Positions 36,032 to 45,322 of a stretch of DNA of 64,000 nt are shown here, one piece after another. The stretch is from assembly GCA_963841205.1 (NCBI GenBank), contig CAWJCH010000014.1, positions 434,001 through 498,000 on the forward strand, read 5' to 3'. The stretch comes from CAWAWP01 sp963841205 (lineage in GTDB: Bacteria > Chloroflexota > Ktedonobacteria > Ktedonobacterales > JADMIN01). Positions within the stretch are counted from its first letter, which is position 1. Every line of letters begins with the position of its first letter. The notes under the pieces were generated by a model. The model saw only the letters and a program-made list of their open reading frames with translations. It did no database searches and was not told where the DNA came from. The position numbers and the translations under genes are program-made.

Positions 36032-36038
36032 TTTTTTT

Positions 36039-36535
36039 CTGACGTACTCGGGGTTGGGGCTGGTGATCCACTGCTTGGCGCGTCTCCAGCCGATCCCCAG
36101 TCGCTGCAAGGTGAGGCGAATCGTCTCGCCGCTGACCTGGGTCGCCGTCAGCCCTTGGGCACAACTGACCGCGGCGGCGAGCTCCAACGTCCACAAACTG
36201 GTGGGATGGCCGAACTCGCGCGGACTGCGGTGCAAGAGCGCCCGTAACTGCTCGGCTCGTTCGCCCGGGAAGGCGGGCGGGCGGGGGTGGTGTGCCCGCG
36301 AGGAGCCTTGGTGCAGAGCGGGCAGCCCGCGCTCGTTGAAGGCGTGCAGCGCGTCGAGCACCGTTTGGTCGTCGCAGCCCACCTGCTCGGCGATCCGGGG
36401 AGCGCGTTCGCCGCGGGCGCTGGCCAGCAGGATCTGGCAGCGACGCAAGACAAAGGCGTCCTTCGAGCGCAGCCCCGCCGTCACCGCCGTGCGCTCGGCG
36501 TCCGTGAGGGGACGCACAAAAATAGGAGGTCTCAT
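36039..36535 (-). pseudogene. Second IS630 transposase N-terminal half, cut at a T7 run
   Basis: Leftward from the ATG at 36535: MRPPIFVRPLTDAERTAV, LRRCQILLASARGERAPRIAEQVGCD (helix-turn-helix), ALHQGSSRAHHPRPPAF and LTLQRLGIGWRRAKQWITSP, ending NPEYVRKK at the run of seven T (plus strand). This is the typical N-terminal domain of IS630 family members and differs from the half at 33844. The DDE half is missing because the inner element joins at the A-run. Confidence 0.8.
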
Positions 36536-36584
36536 GCCCGCGAGGATACCACATTCTCGCTTACCCACTTTGAACAGGCACTAG

Positions 36585-38115
36585 CGCTGGTTGGTCAGGT
36601 GTGGCGCGGAACGTGCAATTCCTGCTCGCAAGACGCCACGTTGGATCCGTGGCGTCTTGCGAGCAGGAGGCGCTCACGATGCCCACTCCCCGCAAACCTA
36701 CGGTGCCTACCACGGAGGCCATCGACCAGTTTTGTGCGCAGTTCGACGACCTGTTCGGACGCTACGAAGAACGCCAGGCCCTGCGCCAGTACCTCATCGG
36801 GCTGCTTGCTGCCGCGGGAACACAACAAGACGCTGGTCGAACTGGCCAGCCTCGTCCCGGGAGCCCAGCGCCAAGCCTTGCACCACTTTCTCCACGACGC
36901 TCCCTGGGACGGTGAGGCACTCAACCAGCGCCGGCTCCAGCTGTGGCAGGCCCATCCCTTCCTGGGTCCCCATGCCCAGGGCGTTCTCATTGTCGACGAG
37001 ACCGGCGATCCCAAGCGGGGCCACCGGATCGAGCTCGCCGCTCAGCAGTATCTGGGGAAGCTGGGGCATGTGGCGGGTGGGGTGGTCTCGGTGACCAGTC
37101 AGTGGACCGACGGCACCCGGCAGGTACCCGTGGGCGTCACACCCTACCGACCCGCGAGCCGGCTGGCCCTGGGCAAGAAAGATCCGGCCTTTGCGACCAA
37201 ACCAGCGTTAGCCTGGACGCTGATCCAGGAGGCGCAGGCCGCTGGCATCCCCTTTCGCCTGGTGGTGGCCGACAGCGTCTATGGGGAGAGCAGCCAGCTG
37301 GAATCTGACCTGGTGACGGCCGGCATTCCCTATATCATGGGCTTGCGCCCCTCCCATGGCACATGGCAACTGGTCGAGGATCCCGCCCATCCGCCGGCGT
37401 TCACTCCCGCGGAAGCGGCCGCCCGACTGCCGGCTGCCGCCTGGGAGCGGACGGTGCGCTTCGATAGTCATGGCAAGCCGCTGGTGCGGTATGTGGCCGA
37501 ACTGGAGTTGGGCATGGGCGAAAGTGGGTATGGTCCGACCAAGGGCTTCCGGCTCATTGCCGCTACCCTGGATCCAGCGACCCTCAAGCCGGACAATACC
37601 TGGTATCTGGCCACCACCTTGTCGCTGGAGGAGGCCAGCCCTGGCCAGGTCTATGAACTCTACCGGCTGCGGGACTGGATTGAACACTACTACAAACCCG
37701 CTAAACATGAGCTGGGGTGGGCCGATTACCAGGTCCGTCCGGAACGGGCCATTGTGCGGCACTGGCAGCTGGTGATGCTGGCCTACACCTTCAGCCTGCT
37801 GCTAGGGGCCGTTCCCAGCAGCGAGTCCGCCGCCTCCACTACGCCACCGTCCTCTGCTTCCTCAGAGACCGCGGCGGGGGAAAAAATCAGCGGTCCTCGC
37901 ATCGCCCACCGACGTCAGCGGGTCCGGGGAGCGGGTCGCCTGGAGCGCCACCCTGCGGCGCGTCCGCAGCTGGCTCTGCCCCTGGGCTCGGCTGCAGGGG
38001 TACTGGCAACGCTGGTCGACCACCGCCCCACCGCCCGAACTGGCCGCGCTCCTCGCCCATCTCGCTCGCTCGCGTCCCCTTGATGCCTCCCCTGCCCCAA
38101 CCTGACCAACCAGCG
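36585..38115 (+). mobile_element. IS701-like insertion sequence, copy 1
   Basis: The element is 1531 bp with perfect 15-bp terminal inverted repeats, CGCTGGTTGGTCAGG (36585-36599) and its complement (38101-38115). CTAG lies just outside the left end, matching the YTAR target of IS701, but the right flank is AACG, so no intact target duplication remains. Confidence 0.85.
36679..38105 (+). pseudogene. IS701-like DDE transposase, copy 1
   Basis: The protein starts MPTPRKPTVPTTEAIDQF after GCAGGAGG. A one-base insertion near 36807 (CTGCTTGCTGCC where the other copies read a continuous LLLPR) breaks the frame. The rest holds the DDE core: GVLIVDETGDPKRGHRIELA (first Asp), RLVVADSVYGES (second Asp) and YRLRDWIEHYYKPAKHELGW (Glu region). 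Near 37880 the conserved tail (TLRRVRSWLCPW, APPPELAALLAHLARSRPLD) continues in the +1 frame, as it does in copy 2. The total is about 475 residues. Confidence 0.85.
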
Positions 38116-38202
38116 AACGTTCTCGCAGCGACGGCGGTGGCGTAGGCATCGACAGCGCTGCCGAAGGAAGCCCGCACCACAGATGCCCGGCAGTTGGCGG
38201 AA

Positions 38203-39366
38203 TCAGGCCCGGTAGGGGCGGAAGAAGGCACGCAGTTCCTCCGCGTAGAACTCGGGCTCTTCGAGCGGCGCGAAGTGCCCGCCACGCGGGGCCTGCGTGA
38301 ACCGAACGAGGTTGGTAGTGCGCTCCAGCCACGTCCGCGGCGTCCGGCTGATGTTGCCGGGGAACAGCGTGAAGCCAGAGGGTACCTCGACCCGGCGGGC
38401 TTGCTGCGCGGCCGGGATATCGGCGTTCGCGCGATACATCCGCATCGACGAGCCGATGGTCTCCGTGAGCCAATAGATCGTGACGTTGGTGAGGATCTCG
38501 TCCATCGTGAAGGACCGCGAGATGTCGCCGCCGCAGTCGCTCCACGCTCGCATCTTCTCGACGATCCACGCGGCGAGCCCTGCCGGGGAGTCGGTGAGCC
38601 CGACCGCTGCGGTCTGCGGCTTGGTGCGATGCATCGCCATGTAGGCGCCCTCGGCCGTGACCCAGGCCGCCATGTCCGCCATCCAGGCGCGCTCCTCGGG
38701 CGTCAGGTCGTCGGGGTCCCCCGAGTAGACCGGCACCCCCGCGTCCATCCGATGGACGGCCGCGACCCGTTCGGGGTAGTTCAGCGCGAGGTAGGTGCTC
38801 ACGCTGCTGCCAATGTCCCCGCCGACGGCGCCGAACCGCTGGTAGCCGAGGCCGTCCAGCAGTCGGGCCCACAGGCCCGCGACGGCGATCGAGTCGAGCG
38901 GCCAGCCGGCTGGTCGGTCGGAGTACCCGTAGCCGGGCATGTCGGGCACGACCACGTCGAACGCGTCGGCGGGGTCGCCGCCATGCGCCCCGGGGTCGGT
39001 CAGCAGCGGAATGACTTTCGTGTAGCGCCAGAACGAGTCCGGCCAGCCGTGGCAGAGCACCAGCGGCAGCACAGGGCCGGCCGGGTTGACGGCCCGGGCG
39101 TGCACGTAGTGAATGCCGAGCCCGTCGAGCCTGGCGCGGAAGCGCGGGAACTCGGACAGCGCCTTCTCCTGGGCTGCCCAGTCGAAGCCGTCGGCCCAGT
39201 AGGCGACCAGATCACGGAGGTATGCGAGGTCCATGCCGAGCGACCAGCCGGCGTCCGCGGGTGCGTCTGGCCAGCGTGTGGCCCGCAGCCGGACGCGCAG
39301 GTCCGCGAGCGCCTCGGGGGAGGCTTCGATGGTGAACGGCTCAAGAAGAAACGCAGATTCCGGCAT
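38203..39366 (-). CDS. Epoxide hydrolase, alpha/beta fold with EHN domain
   Basis: From the ATG at 39366 the enzyme has 387 residues. Residues 5-110 are the epoxide hydrolase N-terminal domain (PFTIEASPEALADLRVRLRATRWPDAP, then DLVAYWADGFDWAAQE). The alpha/beta part has the oxyanion motif CHGWPDSFWRY, the nucleophile in GAVGGDIGSSV (Asp) and the catalytic His in RGGHFAPLEEPE near the end. Such enzymes open epoxides to diols in the degradation of natural and xenobiotic compounds; the substrate is not predictable. It lies alone between two IS701-like copies, so it may be cargo acquired with them. AAGGACCGAGG precedes the start. Confidence 0.9.
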   Translation of the reverse strand: MPESAFLLEPFTIEASPEALADLRVRLRATRWPDAPADAGWSLGMDLAYLRDLVAYWADGFDWAAQEKALSEFPRFRARLDGLGIHYVHARAVNPAGPVLPLVLCHGWPDSFWRYTKVIPLLTDPGAHGGDPADAFDVVVPDMPGYGYSDRPAGWPLDSIAVAGLWARLLDGLGYQRFGAVGGDIGSSVSTYLALNYPERVAAVHRMDAGVPVYSGDPDDLTPEERAWMADMAAWVTAEGAYMAMHRTKPQTAAVGLTDSPAGLAAWIVEKMRAWSDCGGDISRSFTMDEILTNVTIYWLTETIGSSMRMYRANADIPAAQQARRVEVPSGFTLFPGNISRTPRTWLERTTNLVRFTQAPRGGHFAPLEEPEFYAEELRAFFRPYRA

Positions 39367-39594
39367 AACTACCTCGGTCCTTCTGGCGTGCAGCACAGTG
39401 CGAGACTGGTCCACCAGCCCTGGCATGTACGTGTTGTTTTATAAGTAACACAGACATATGAGCGGCTCCCGGACCGCCCGCTGAGATCCCTGGCGCCTGG
39501 CCTGGCTCACGCCTGAAGGGTGGCCTCCGCTGTTCAAGCCGGCCAACCACCGGACGCGGCGAGTGAGTCCTCGTGTCCTCGTGCCCTCGTCTCC

Positions 39595-39881
39595 TCCGCT
39601 CCGGGGACGAAGCTGGCCAGTTCGACCAGGGTCTTGTTGTGGTCGCGTGGCAACAGCAGACCAATGAGATACTGGCGCAGGGCTTGGCGTTCTTCATAGC
39701 GCCCGAACAGGTCGTCGAACGGCGCACAGAACTGGTCGATGGCCTCGGACGTTGGCGGCGTGGGTTTACGGGCCGTGGGCATGGTCCATGCCTCCTCTGC
39801 TCAAGCAAGGAGCCACTTCAACGGTATGGCCCTTCCCCAGCAGGGTATGGCAGATTCCATGCCACACTTGACCAACCACCG
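39595..39881 (-). mobile_element. IS701-like remnant, copy 3 (5' end only)
   Basis: Leftward from 39782 the frame MPTARKPTPPTSEAIDQF, FDDLFGRYEERQALRQYLIGLLLPR and NKTLVELASFVPGAEE matches the N-terminus of the other two IS701-like transposases and then ends. The outer end at about 39865-39881 is the inverted repeat (GGTGGTTGGTCAAG on the minus strand). It shares the CTAG at 39882-39885 with copy 2, head to head. Confidence 0.8.
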
Positions 39882-39885
39882 CTAG

Positions 39886-41382
39886 TCGCTGGTTGGTCAA
39901 CAGTGGCACGAAGGGTGCGGCAGGTGGGGGAGGAGCCTGAGCGGGGCTCGGCCCGTGACGGCAGGAGGTGCGCTGATGCCGACCCCACGCAAACCCACGC
40001 CGCCCACCACCGAGGCGATCGATGCGTTCTGTGCTGCACTTTGACGAGCTGTTCTGTCGCGCGCAGGAGCGCGTGGCCTTCCGCCACTACCTGATCGGCC
40101 TGCTGTTGCCCCGCGAGCACCACAAGACGGTGGTGGAACTGGCGGCGATCGTGCCGGGGGCTAACCGGCAGGCGCTGCACCACTTCCTGCACGATGCGCC
40201 CTGGGACGCCGAGGCGCTCAATCGCCGCCGGCTGCAGCGGTGGCAGGCGCACCCGTAGCTCGGCCCGCATGCCGGGCGGGGTGCTGATCGTCGACGAGAC
40301 GGGGGATCCCAAGCGTGGGCCACCGCATCGTCTTGGCGGCCCAGCAGTCCCTGGGCCAGCTGGGCCCTGTGGCCAACGGGGTGGTGGCGGTGACCAGCCA
40401 CTGGACCGACGGCAGTCGCCATGTGCCGCTGGGCGTCAAGCCCTACCGCCCCGCCAGCCGACTGCCCAAAGGACAGGAAGGACCCCGCCTTTCACACCAA
40501 GCCGGCGCTGGCGTGGCAGCTGATCGCGGAGGCACGTGCGGCGGGCATCCCCTTCCGCCTGGTGGTGGCCGACTCGGTCTACGGGGAGAACGCCACCCTC
40601 GAGGCGCAGCTCTTCGCCGCGCAGATCCCCTACGTGATGGGCCTGCGGCCCTCGCATGGCCCCTGGCAGGAGGTCGAGGACGCACGTCATCCCGCCGGCC
40701 TTCACCCCCGCCGAGGCGGCGCAGCGCCTCCCGCGGTCCGCCTGGCAGCGCACCGTGCGATCCGACAGCCATGGCAAGGAGCTCGTACGCTACGTCGCCG
40801 AGCTCGAGTTGGGCATGGCCTACGGGCCGACCCGCGGCGTGCGCCTGATCGCCGCGACCCTCGACCCAGCCACCCTCACGCCCGAGTCGACCTGGTACCT
40901 GGCCACCTCCTTGCCGCTCGCCCGAGGTCAGCGCCGCGCAGGTCTACGAAATCTACCGCCTGCGCGATTGGATCGAGCACTATTACAAGCCAGTCAAGCA
41001 CGAGCTGGGCTGGGCCGACGACCAGCTCCGTCCGGAACGGGCGATTGTCCGCCACTGGCAGCTGGTGATGCTCGCTTTCACCTTCAGCTTGCTCGTGGGG
41101 GCCCTGCCCGACGGCGCCGCGCGCGACACCACTCCCTCCCCAGCCGACGTACCCGCGAGTGCGTCGGCTGGGGGGGAAATCAGGGCCAGTGGAGCGCGCC
41201 GGGGAACGCGTCGTGTGGGCCGCGACGCTGCGTTGGGTGCGGAGTTGGCTCTGCCCCTGGGCGCAGCTGCAGCGGTACTGGAGGCGGTGGTCACGCGCCG
41301 CGCCACCGCCCGAGCTGGCCGCGCTCCTCGCCCATGTCGCCCGCTCTCGCCCGCTTGACGCCCCGACCTGACCAACCAGCGA
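39886..41382 (+). mobile_element. IS701-like insertion sequence, copy 2
   Basis: The ends are TCGCTGGTTGGTCAA at 39886-39900 and CTGACCAACCAGCGA at 41368-41382. CTAG precedes it and CTAA follows, both YTAR sites, but they are not identical copies. The body is about 80 percent similar to copy 1 by eye. Confidence 0.85.
39976..41371 (+). pseudogene. IS701-like DDE transposase, copy 2, multiply frameshifted
   Basis: After GCAGGAGG the ATG at 39976 begins MPTPRKPTPPTTEAIDAF. The DDE core is present in pieces: VLIVDETGDPKRG, RLVVADSVYGENATLE and YRLRDWIEHYYKPVKHELGW. At least five one-base changes (near 40030, 40270, 40312, 40480, 40690 and 40925) and a TAG in place of Phe (QAHP then TAG, 40257-40259) interrupt it. 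The tail from 41160 (WLCPWAQLQRYWRRW, PPPELAALLAHVARSRPLD) again lies one frame off the core, as in copy 1. Confidence 0.85.
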
Positions 41383-41704
41383 CTAAGTGATTCGCTGTAC
41401 CCCCAGCGGGGAACCGTCTATAGGGATGTCAACCGGGACGGTGTAGCGCTTCGCCATCAAATGCCGAAGGCGCCTCTAAGTGGGAAGCGGAAAGCGGCAT
41501 GCTTCTTGCGCGCGATAGACGCCAGATCGTTTCGCGCAGCGAGCGGATCCCCGTGGGACTCGCGCGAATGCCGCGGAGTTCCCCGGTGGGAGCATGGCAC
41601 AGGTACTGGGCTGCCGGCGTGCCGGCAGCACCGCTCTTCAGGCAGGGAGGAACGCGAGCACGTAGCTCTTAGCACGTAGCTCTAGAAAGAAAGAGAAGAC
41701 GACT

Positions 41705-41956
41705 ATGAAGCGAACGCGCGAGATCCCCTTAGCCGCCGGCGTGGCTACGGGTTTGACCGTTGGTTTGGGCGGAGTAGCGCTGGGCATGCTCCTGGCGCGC
41801 AAAGAAGTCCGGGCGCTGAGCCAACTCGTCCAGCAAGCGACGCGCGCATTCGTGTCGAGCAAAGTGCGTGCCCGTGGCGCTGCTGGGCGACGCCGCCAGG
41901 ACCGCGGTCTGCACGTACGGCACCTTGCCCAGCAGGCGCGCCAGGCTGGTGTATAG
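41705..41956 (+). CDS. Small hypothetical protein, frame goes on after TAG
   Basis: The 83-codon frame starts MKRTREIPLAAGVATGLTVG with a hydrophobic Gly/Ala-rich segment (residues 8-30) and ends basic (GRRRQDRGLHVRHLAQQARQAGV). After the TAG at 41954-41956 the same frame stays open for 42 more codons with a helical look (GEQHLPNAKEALSSALTYAGLHG). The ribosome binding site is weak. I recognise no family. It may be a short membrane protein upstream of the YihY gene or an accidental frame. The rest of the gap to 42341 shows nothing clear. Confidence 0.35.
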   Translation: MKRTREIPLAAGVATGLTVGLGGVALGMLLARKEVRALSQLVQQATRAFVSSKVRARGAAGRRRQDRGLHVRHLAQQARQAGV

Positions 41957-42341
41957 GTGGCAAAAGCGGCCGGCGAGCAGCACCTGCCGAATGCCAAAGA
42001 GGCGCTGAGTAGCGCCCTCACCTACGCCGGGCTGCACGGCAAGCCTGTCGGGAGCGCCGACGAGGTACGAGCGGGACGCAGGTAGGTAGGTGGCCGTTGC
42101 TGGTTCGGCGGCGCTCCCCGCAGAGGGAGCCCACCGGACTGTGGCAAACTGGGCAGCGTTGGCACGCCAGGCGCTGCGACGCAAGAGGTCATAGTGGGCG
42201 CTAGGTTGCCACGGGGCACCGCAGGCACGTGCCCAGCACTCTCCCACTGTGCCGCGAAGCGCCAGCAGAGGAGAGCCTGTCGGTAGGGTCGGTGGGGAGG
42301 ACGCGGGCACGAAGCGTGGGTGACCGCGCGGGAGGGGCGCG

Positions 42342-43493
42342 ATGGCAACCGAGATCATGGGCGACCAGCCCGACCAGCCGCAGCTACCGCACACCGCTGG
42401 AGCGCGAGCGCGGGGCGCAGGCGGGGCAGGCATCCGGCTGGACACGCTGGGCGGCTTCTGGACGAAGATCAACAACGACTGGATCTTCAACCTAGCGGGA
42501 CTGCTAGCCTACAACTTCCTCATGGCCCTCTTCCCCTTGCTCCTCCTGCTGTTGGCTGGCTGCGGGGTGGTGTTGCAGGTACTCTCGCCGCACGCCGAGC
42601 TGCAACTCCAGCATACCCTGGCGGCCGCGCTTCCAGGGACCACTGGCGCCGTCCTCGTGCAGGGCGTCGCTGCCCATCTCAAGAACAGCGTCGGGCTGCT
42701 CCTCGCGGTCGGCCTCGTCGCGGCTCTCCTTGCCGGGTCCCGGCTTTTTGTCACGCTGGAGGGCTGCTTCGGCATCGTCTTCCGACTGCGCGGTCGAGAC
42801 CCGCTCCGGCAGAACCGCATGGCCTTCGGCATGCTGGCCCTCTACCTGTTGGTCGTGCCCATCGTCTTCCTCATCTCCATCCTGCCGACGGGGCTGGTCG
42901 CCCTGGTCGACCCAGGTAGCCAAGGCCCTTTGGGCGCGGTCCTTTCCGACGGGGTACGTCCGCTGGTCTGGTTCGCCACGTCGGTACTCTTCTTCGGCGC
43001 CACGTACGCGTTCGTGCCCAATCGACGCGGGCACTATCGCACGTGGCGACGCAACTGGAAGGGCACCGTCGTGGCCGCGGTGCTCGTGGTGCTGTACGAG
43101 GGGCTGTTTCGGCTGTACCAGCAGCACCTGCTGCATGCGGACAACTATGGCACGATCGCCGCGTTTGCCCTGGTGATCTTGCTGTTCCTCTATTACCTGG
43201 CGTTCATCCTCCTCTTGGGGGCTGAGGTCAACTCCTGGGCGGCCGGCCAGCGGGCGACGGCGGCGGACTTGCCGGGGGTGCTGCATGCCGTGCAGGCCCA
43301 CCGCACGCTGCGCGGGGCGGCGGGGCCGACGGCTGGCATGGTGCACGAGGAGATGCAGCGCCACACCCGATCCCGGCTGGTGCGCTATGCCGAGGCGGTG
43401 CTGCGCCGGGCTGGCACCGGGCGCCCCCTCAGTTGGCGCCTCCCGCGCTACCGCCGCACGCCTGGGCTGCCGCCCCGGGACGCTGCATCCTAG
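42342..43493 (+). CDS. YihY/BrkB-family inner-membrane protein
   Basis: This 383-residue protein has six membrane helices of the YihY/virulence factor BrkB family (once called RNase BN in error). Recognisable pieces are FNLAGLLAYNFLMALFPLLLLL near residue 50, GSRLFVTLEGCFGIVFRLRGR near 135, VPNRRGHYRTWRRNWKGTVVAAVL near 230 and YGTIAAFALVILLFLYYLAFILLLGAEVN near 270. The function is not settled; roles in envelope stability or transport have been suggested. GGGAGGGG lies close to the ATG. It stands between the IS701-like and IS5-like elements without an operon partner. Confidence 0.88.
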   Translation: MATEIMGDQPDQPQLPHTAGARARGAGGAGIRLDTLGGFWTKINNDWIFNLAGLLAYNFLMALFPLLLLLLAGCGVVLQVLSPHAELQLQHTLAAALPGTTGAVLVQGVAAHLKNSVGLLLAVGLVAALLAGSRLFVTLEGCFGIVFRLRGRDPLRQNRMAFGMLALYLLVVPIVFLISILPTGLVALVDPGSQGPLGAVLSDGVRPLVWFATSVLFFGATYAFVPNRRGHYRTWRRNWKGTVVAAVLVVLYEGLFRLYQQHLLHADNYGTIAAFALVILLFLYYLAFILLLGAEVNSWAAGQRATAADLPGVLHAVQAHRTLRGAAGPTAGMVHEEMQRHTRSRLVRYAEAVLRRAGTGRPLSWRLPRYRRTPGLPPRDAAS

Positions 43494-43933
43494 CGCCGCA
43501 GTCGTGAACTGGGTCATTGCGGAGCGGTACAGCGTTCCCGCGGTGTCAGGGGGGAACAGCTGTAGGATGGCGTGTGCGTATCGGAGGCATCGTTTTCCAA
43601 GCGAGCAGCGTTATCCCGAGGAGACATCGCGACGGTTCGCTGGCTTGACCGGGGCGCATCCCCCGCTGCAACCAGGTGCAATCCGCAACTCACGACATGG
43701 ACTCTTTGGAGCACCGAGCCTCATCACATGCGGCCCCGAGCGAAAGATCGAGGGAGAGAGACCTGCGGAGATGTGCGTGCCGGCGCGGTAGCCGAGGGAA
43801 TCCCGAATGGCTTGACCGAGCCGACTTGACGTGCCGCCATGGCAACTGAACAGAGAAATGATGTCTCCGAATCACACACATGCTCATGGCGCCAGCGCAC
43901 CATATGTTTACAAACCTATACAGATGTCAGTAA
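43494..43933. other. gap before the IS5-like element
   Basis: No recognisable gene. An 85-codon frame at 43572-43829 (starting MCVSEASFSKRAAL) has no family likeness or ribosome binding site. The last 60 bases are AT-richer and merge with the left end of the IS. Confidence 0.35.
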
Positions 43934-44885
43934 AGGGTGTACAAGAAGGGTGATACGCTGAGGGGATCGGCCGCTCCACATGGTCATTCTAGGGCGGCCA
44001 CGGAGCCCCATGTCCTCAGTGGTCTACCCCAGCGACCTCATTGATCGCGAATGGACCATCCTGGAACCCCTGCTCCCACGTGCCAAGCCAGGCGGTCGTC
44101 CTCGCGGCGTGCATCTCCGGCGTATGCTCAATGGCATCTTCTCTCTCCTGCGCAGCGGCTGTGCCTGGCGGCGGCTGCCGCGCGACGACGGCCCGTGGTC
44201 CACGGTCTACCACTTCTTCCGCACGTGGCGTCTGGACGGCACCTGGGAGCGGATCCACGCGGTGCTGCGCAAACGCGTCCGCCAGCAGGCCGGACGGGAC
44301 CCGACGCCGAGCGCCGAGCGCGGCCATCATTGACAGCCAGTCCGTCAAGACGACCGAGCAGGGTGGTCCTCGCGGCTACGACGGCGGCAAGAAGGTCAAT
44401 GGGCGCAAGCGCCATCTGCTGGTCGATACGCTCGGCTTGGTGCTCAAGGTCGTCGTGCATCCCGCCCATGGGCAGGACCGGGACGGGGCCAAACTCGTGC
44501 TCGCCGATCTGCCGTCCCAGTGCCCGCGGCGGCACCATCTCTGGGCCGATCAGGGCTACACGGGAGCACTCCGGGAGCACTCCTGGAGTGGATCGAGCGC
44601 GAGCTCGGCTGGAGCGTGGAGATCGTCGAGCGCTCACCTCGCCGCGGCTTTCAGGTCACGCCGGAGGGTACGTTCCAGCAGGTCAGTTTGCCCGCTCGCT
44701 TTGAGCCGTTGCCCAGACGGTGGGTCGTCGAACGGACCCTGGCGTGGACCAGCCGCCACCGGCGGATGAGCAAGGACGACGAACGGCTGCCCGCCACTGG
44801 GGAAGCTCTGGTCTACCTCATCGGTATTCGCCTCCTCCTCGCCCGCTTGACGAAATGTCAGACGTGAACCCTTCTCGTACACCCT
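43934..44885 (+). mobile_element. IS5-family (IS427-like) insertion sequence
   Basis: The ends are AGGGTGTACAAGAAGGGT (43934-43951) and its imperfect complement ACCCTTCTCGTACACCCT (44868-44885). TAA flanks both sides (43931-43933 and 44886-44888), the 3-bp TNA target duplication of the IS427 group. The length of 952 bp is typical if the 18 bp of internal duplications are subtracted. Confidence 0.85.
44010..44867 (+). pseudogene. IS5-family transposase broken by 7-bp and 11-bp tandem duplications
   Basis: The start MSSVVYPSDLIDREWTILEPL is the typical IS427 opening. At 44306-44319 the 7-mer GCCGAGC is tandemly duplicated; removing one copy joins DPTPSA directly to AIIDSQSVKTTEQGGPRGYD (first catalytic Asp). 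At 44562-44583 the 11-mer GGGAGCACTCC is duplicated; removing one copy joins WADQGYTGA (second Asp) to LLEWIERELGW. The rest (RRWVVERTLAWTSRHRRMSKD with the Glu) is in frame. Without both duplications the gene is a continuous 279-residue transposase. Confidence 0.88.
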
Positions 44886-44980
44886 TAAGACCCAAAATAC
44901 CGCTGCATGAAGGTGGCGATGAAGTTGATCGCGATGAGCCAATCAATGGCCGCTTCGATGATCGCCATCAACCAAATTGA
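44885..44980 (-). pseudogene. C-terminal remnant of a pentapeptide/ion-channel protein
   Basis: Leftward from about 44968 the frame reads MAIIEAAIDWLIAINFIATF, then MQRYFGS and a stop at 44885-44887. Proteins with pentapeptide repeats and a C-terminal two-helix ion-channel domain end in a phrase like AIEAVxGLxIEINFIATFTQRFFG, which this matches well. Everything before it is absent. The IS5-like element inserted at its TAA stop codon. A second remnant of the same family lies at 56365-56715. The rest of the gap up to 45322 shows no gene. Confidence 0.6.
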
Positions 44981-45322
44981 CAAAGAGTGTAACGTGTGCG
45001 CGTAGTACAGGCATCCTCGCGTCCGTGAGGAACGCCCAGCGAGCCTTCTTCGCCAACGCCCAAGCCTTGATATCAGCAGGGCGGGCCGTCCACGTCACCC
45101 CCGACCCGGACGAACGGCATCCTCCGAAGGGCATCGCCATGACCATGCGCTGACGCATCCCCCTTTTCCCTCTCCCCGCCGCACTGCCTCCACGCACATC
45201 GCCAACTGCGTGTGTGAGCGGCTGCGCGCGCCCGGTCGCGCGATCGATCGCGTAGCACGCAGGACGTGCGCGTGCTCGATGAACGCCGTCGCCCTGCCCC
45301 AACATTTGGCAAGGAGCATCCC

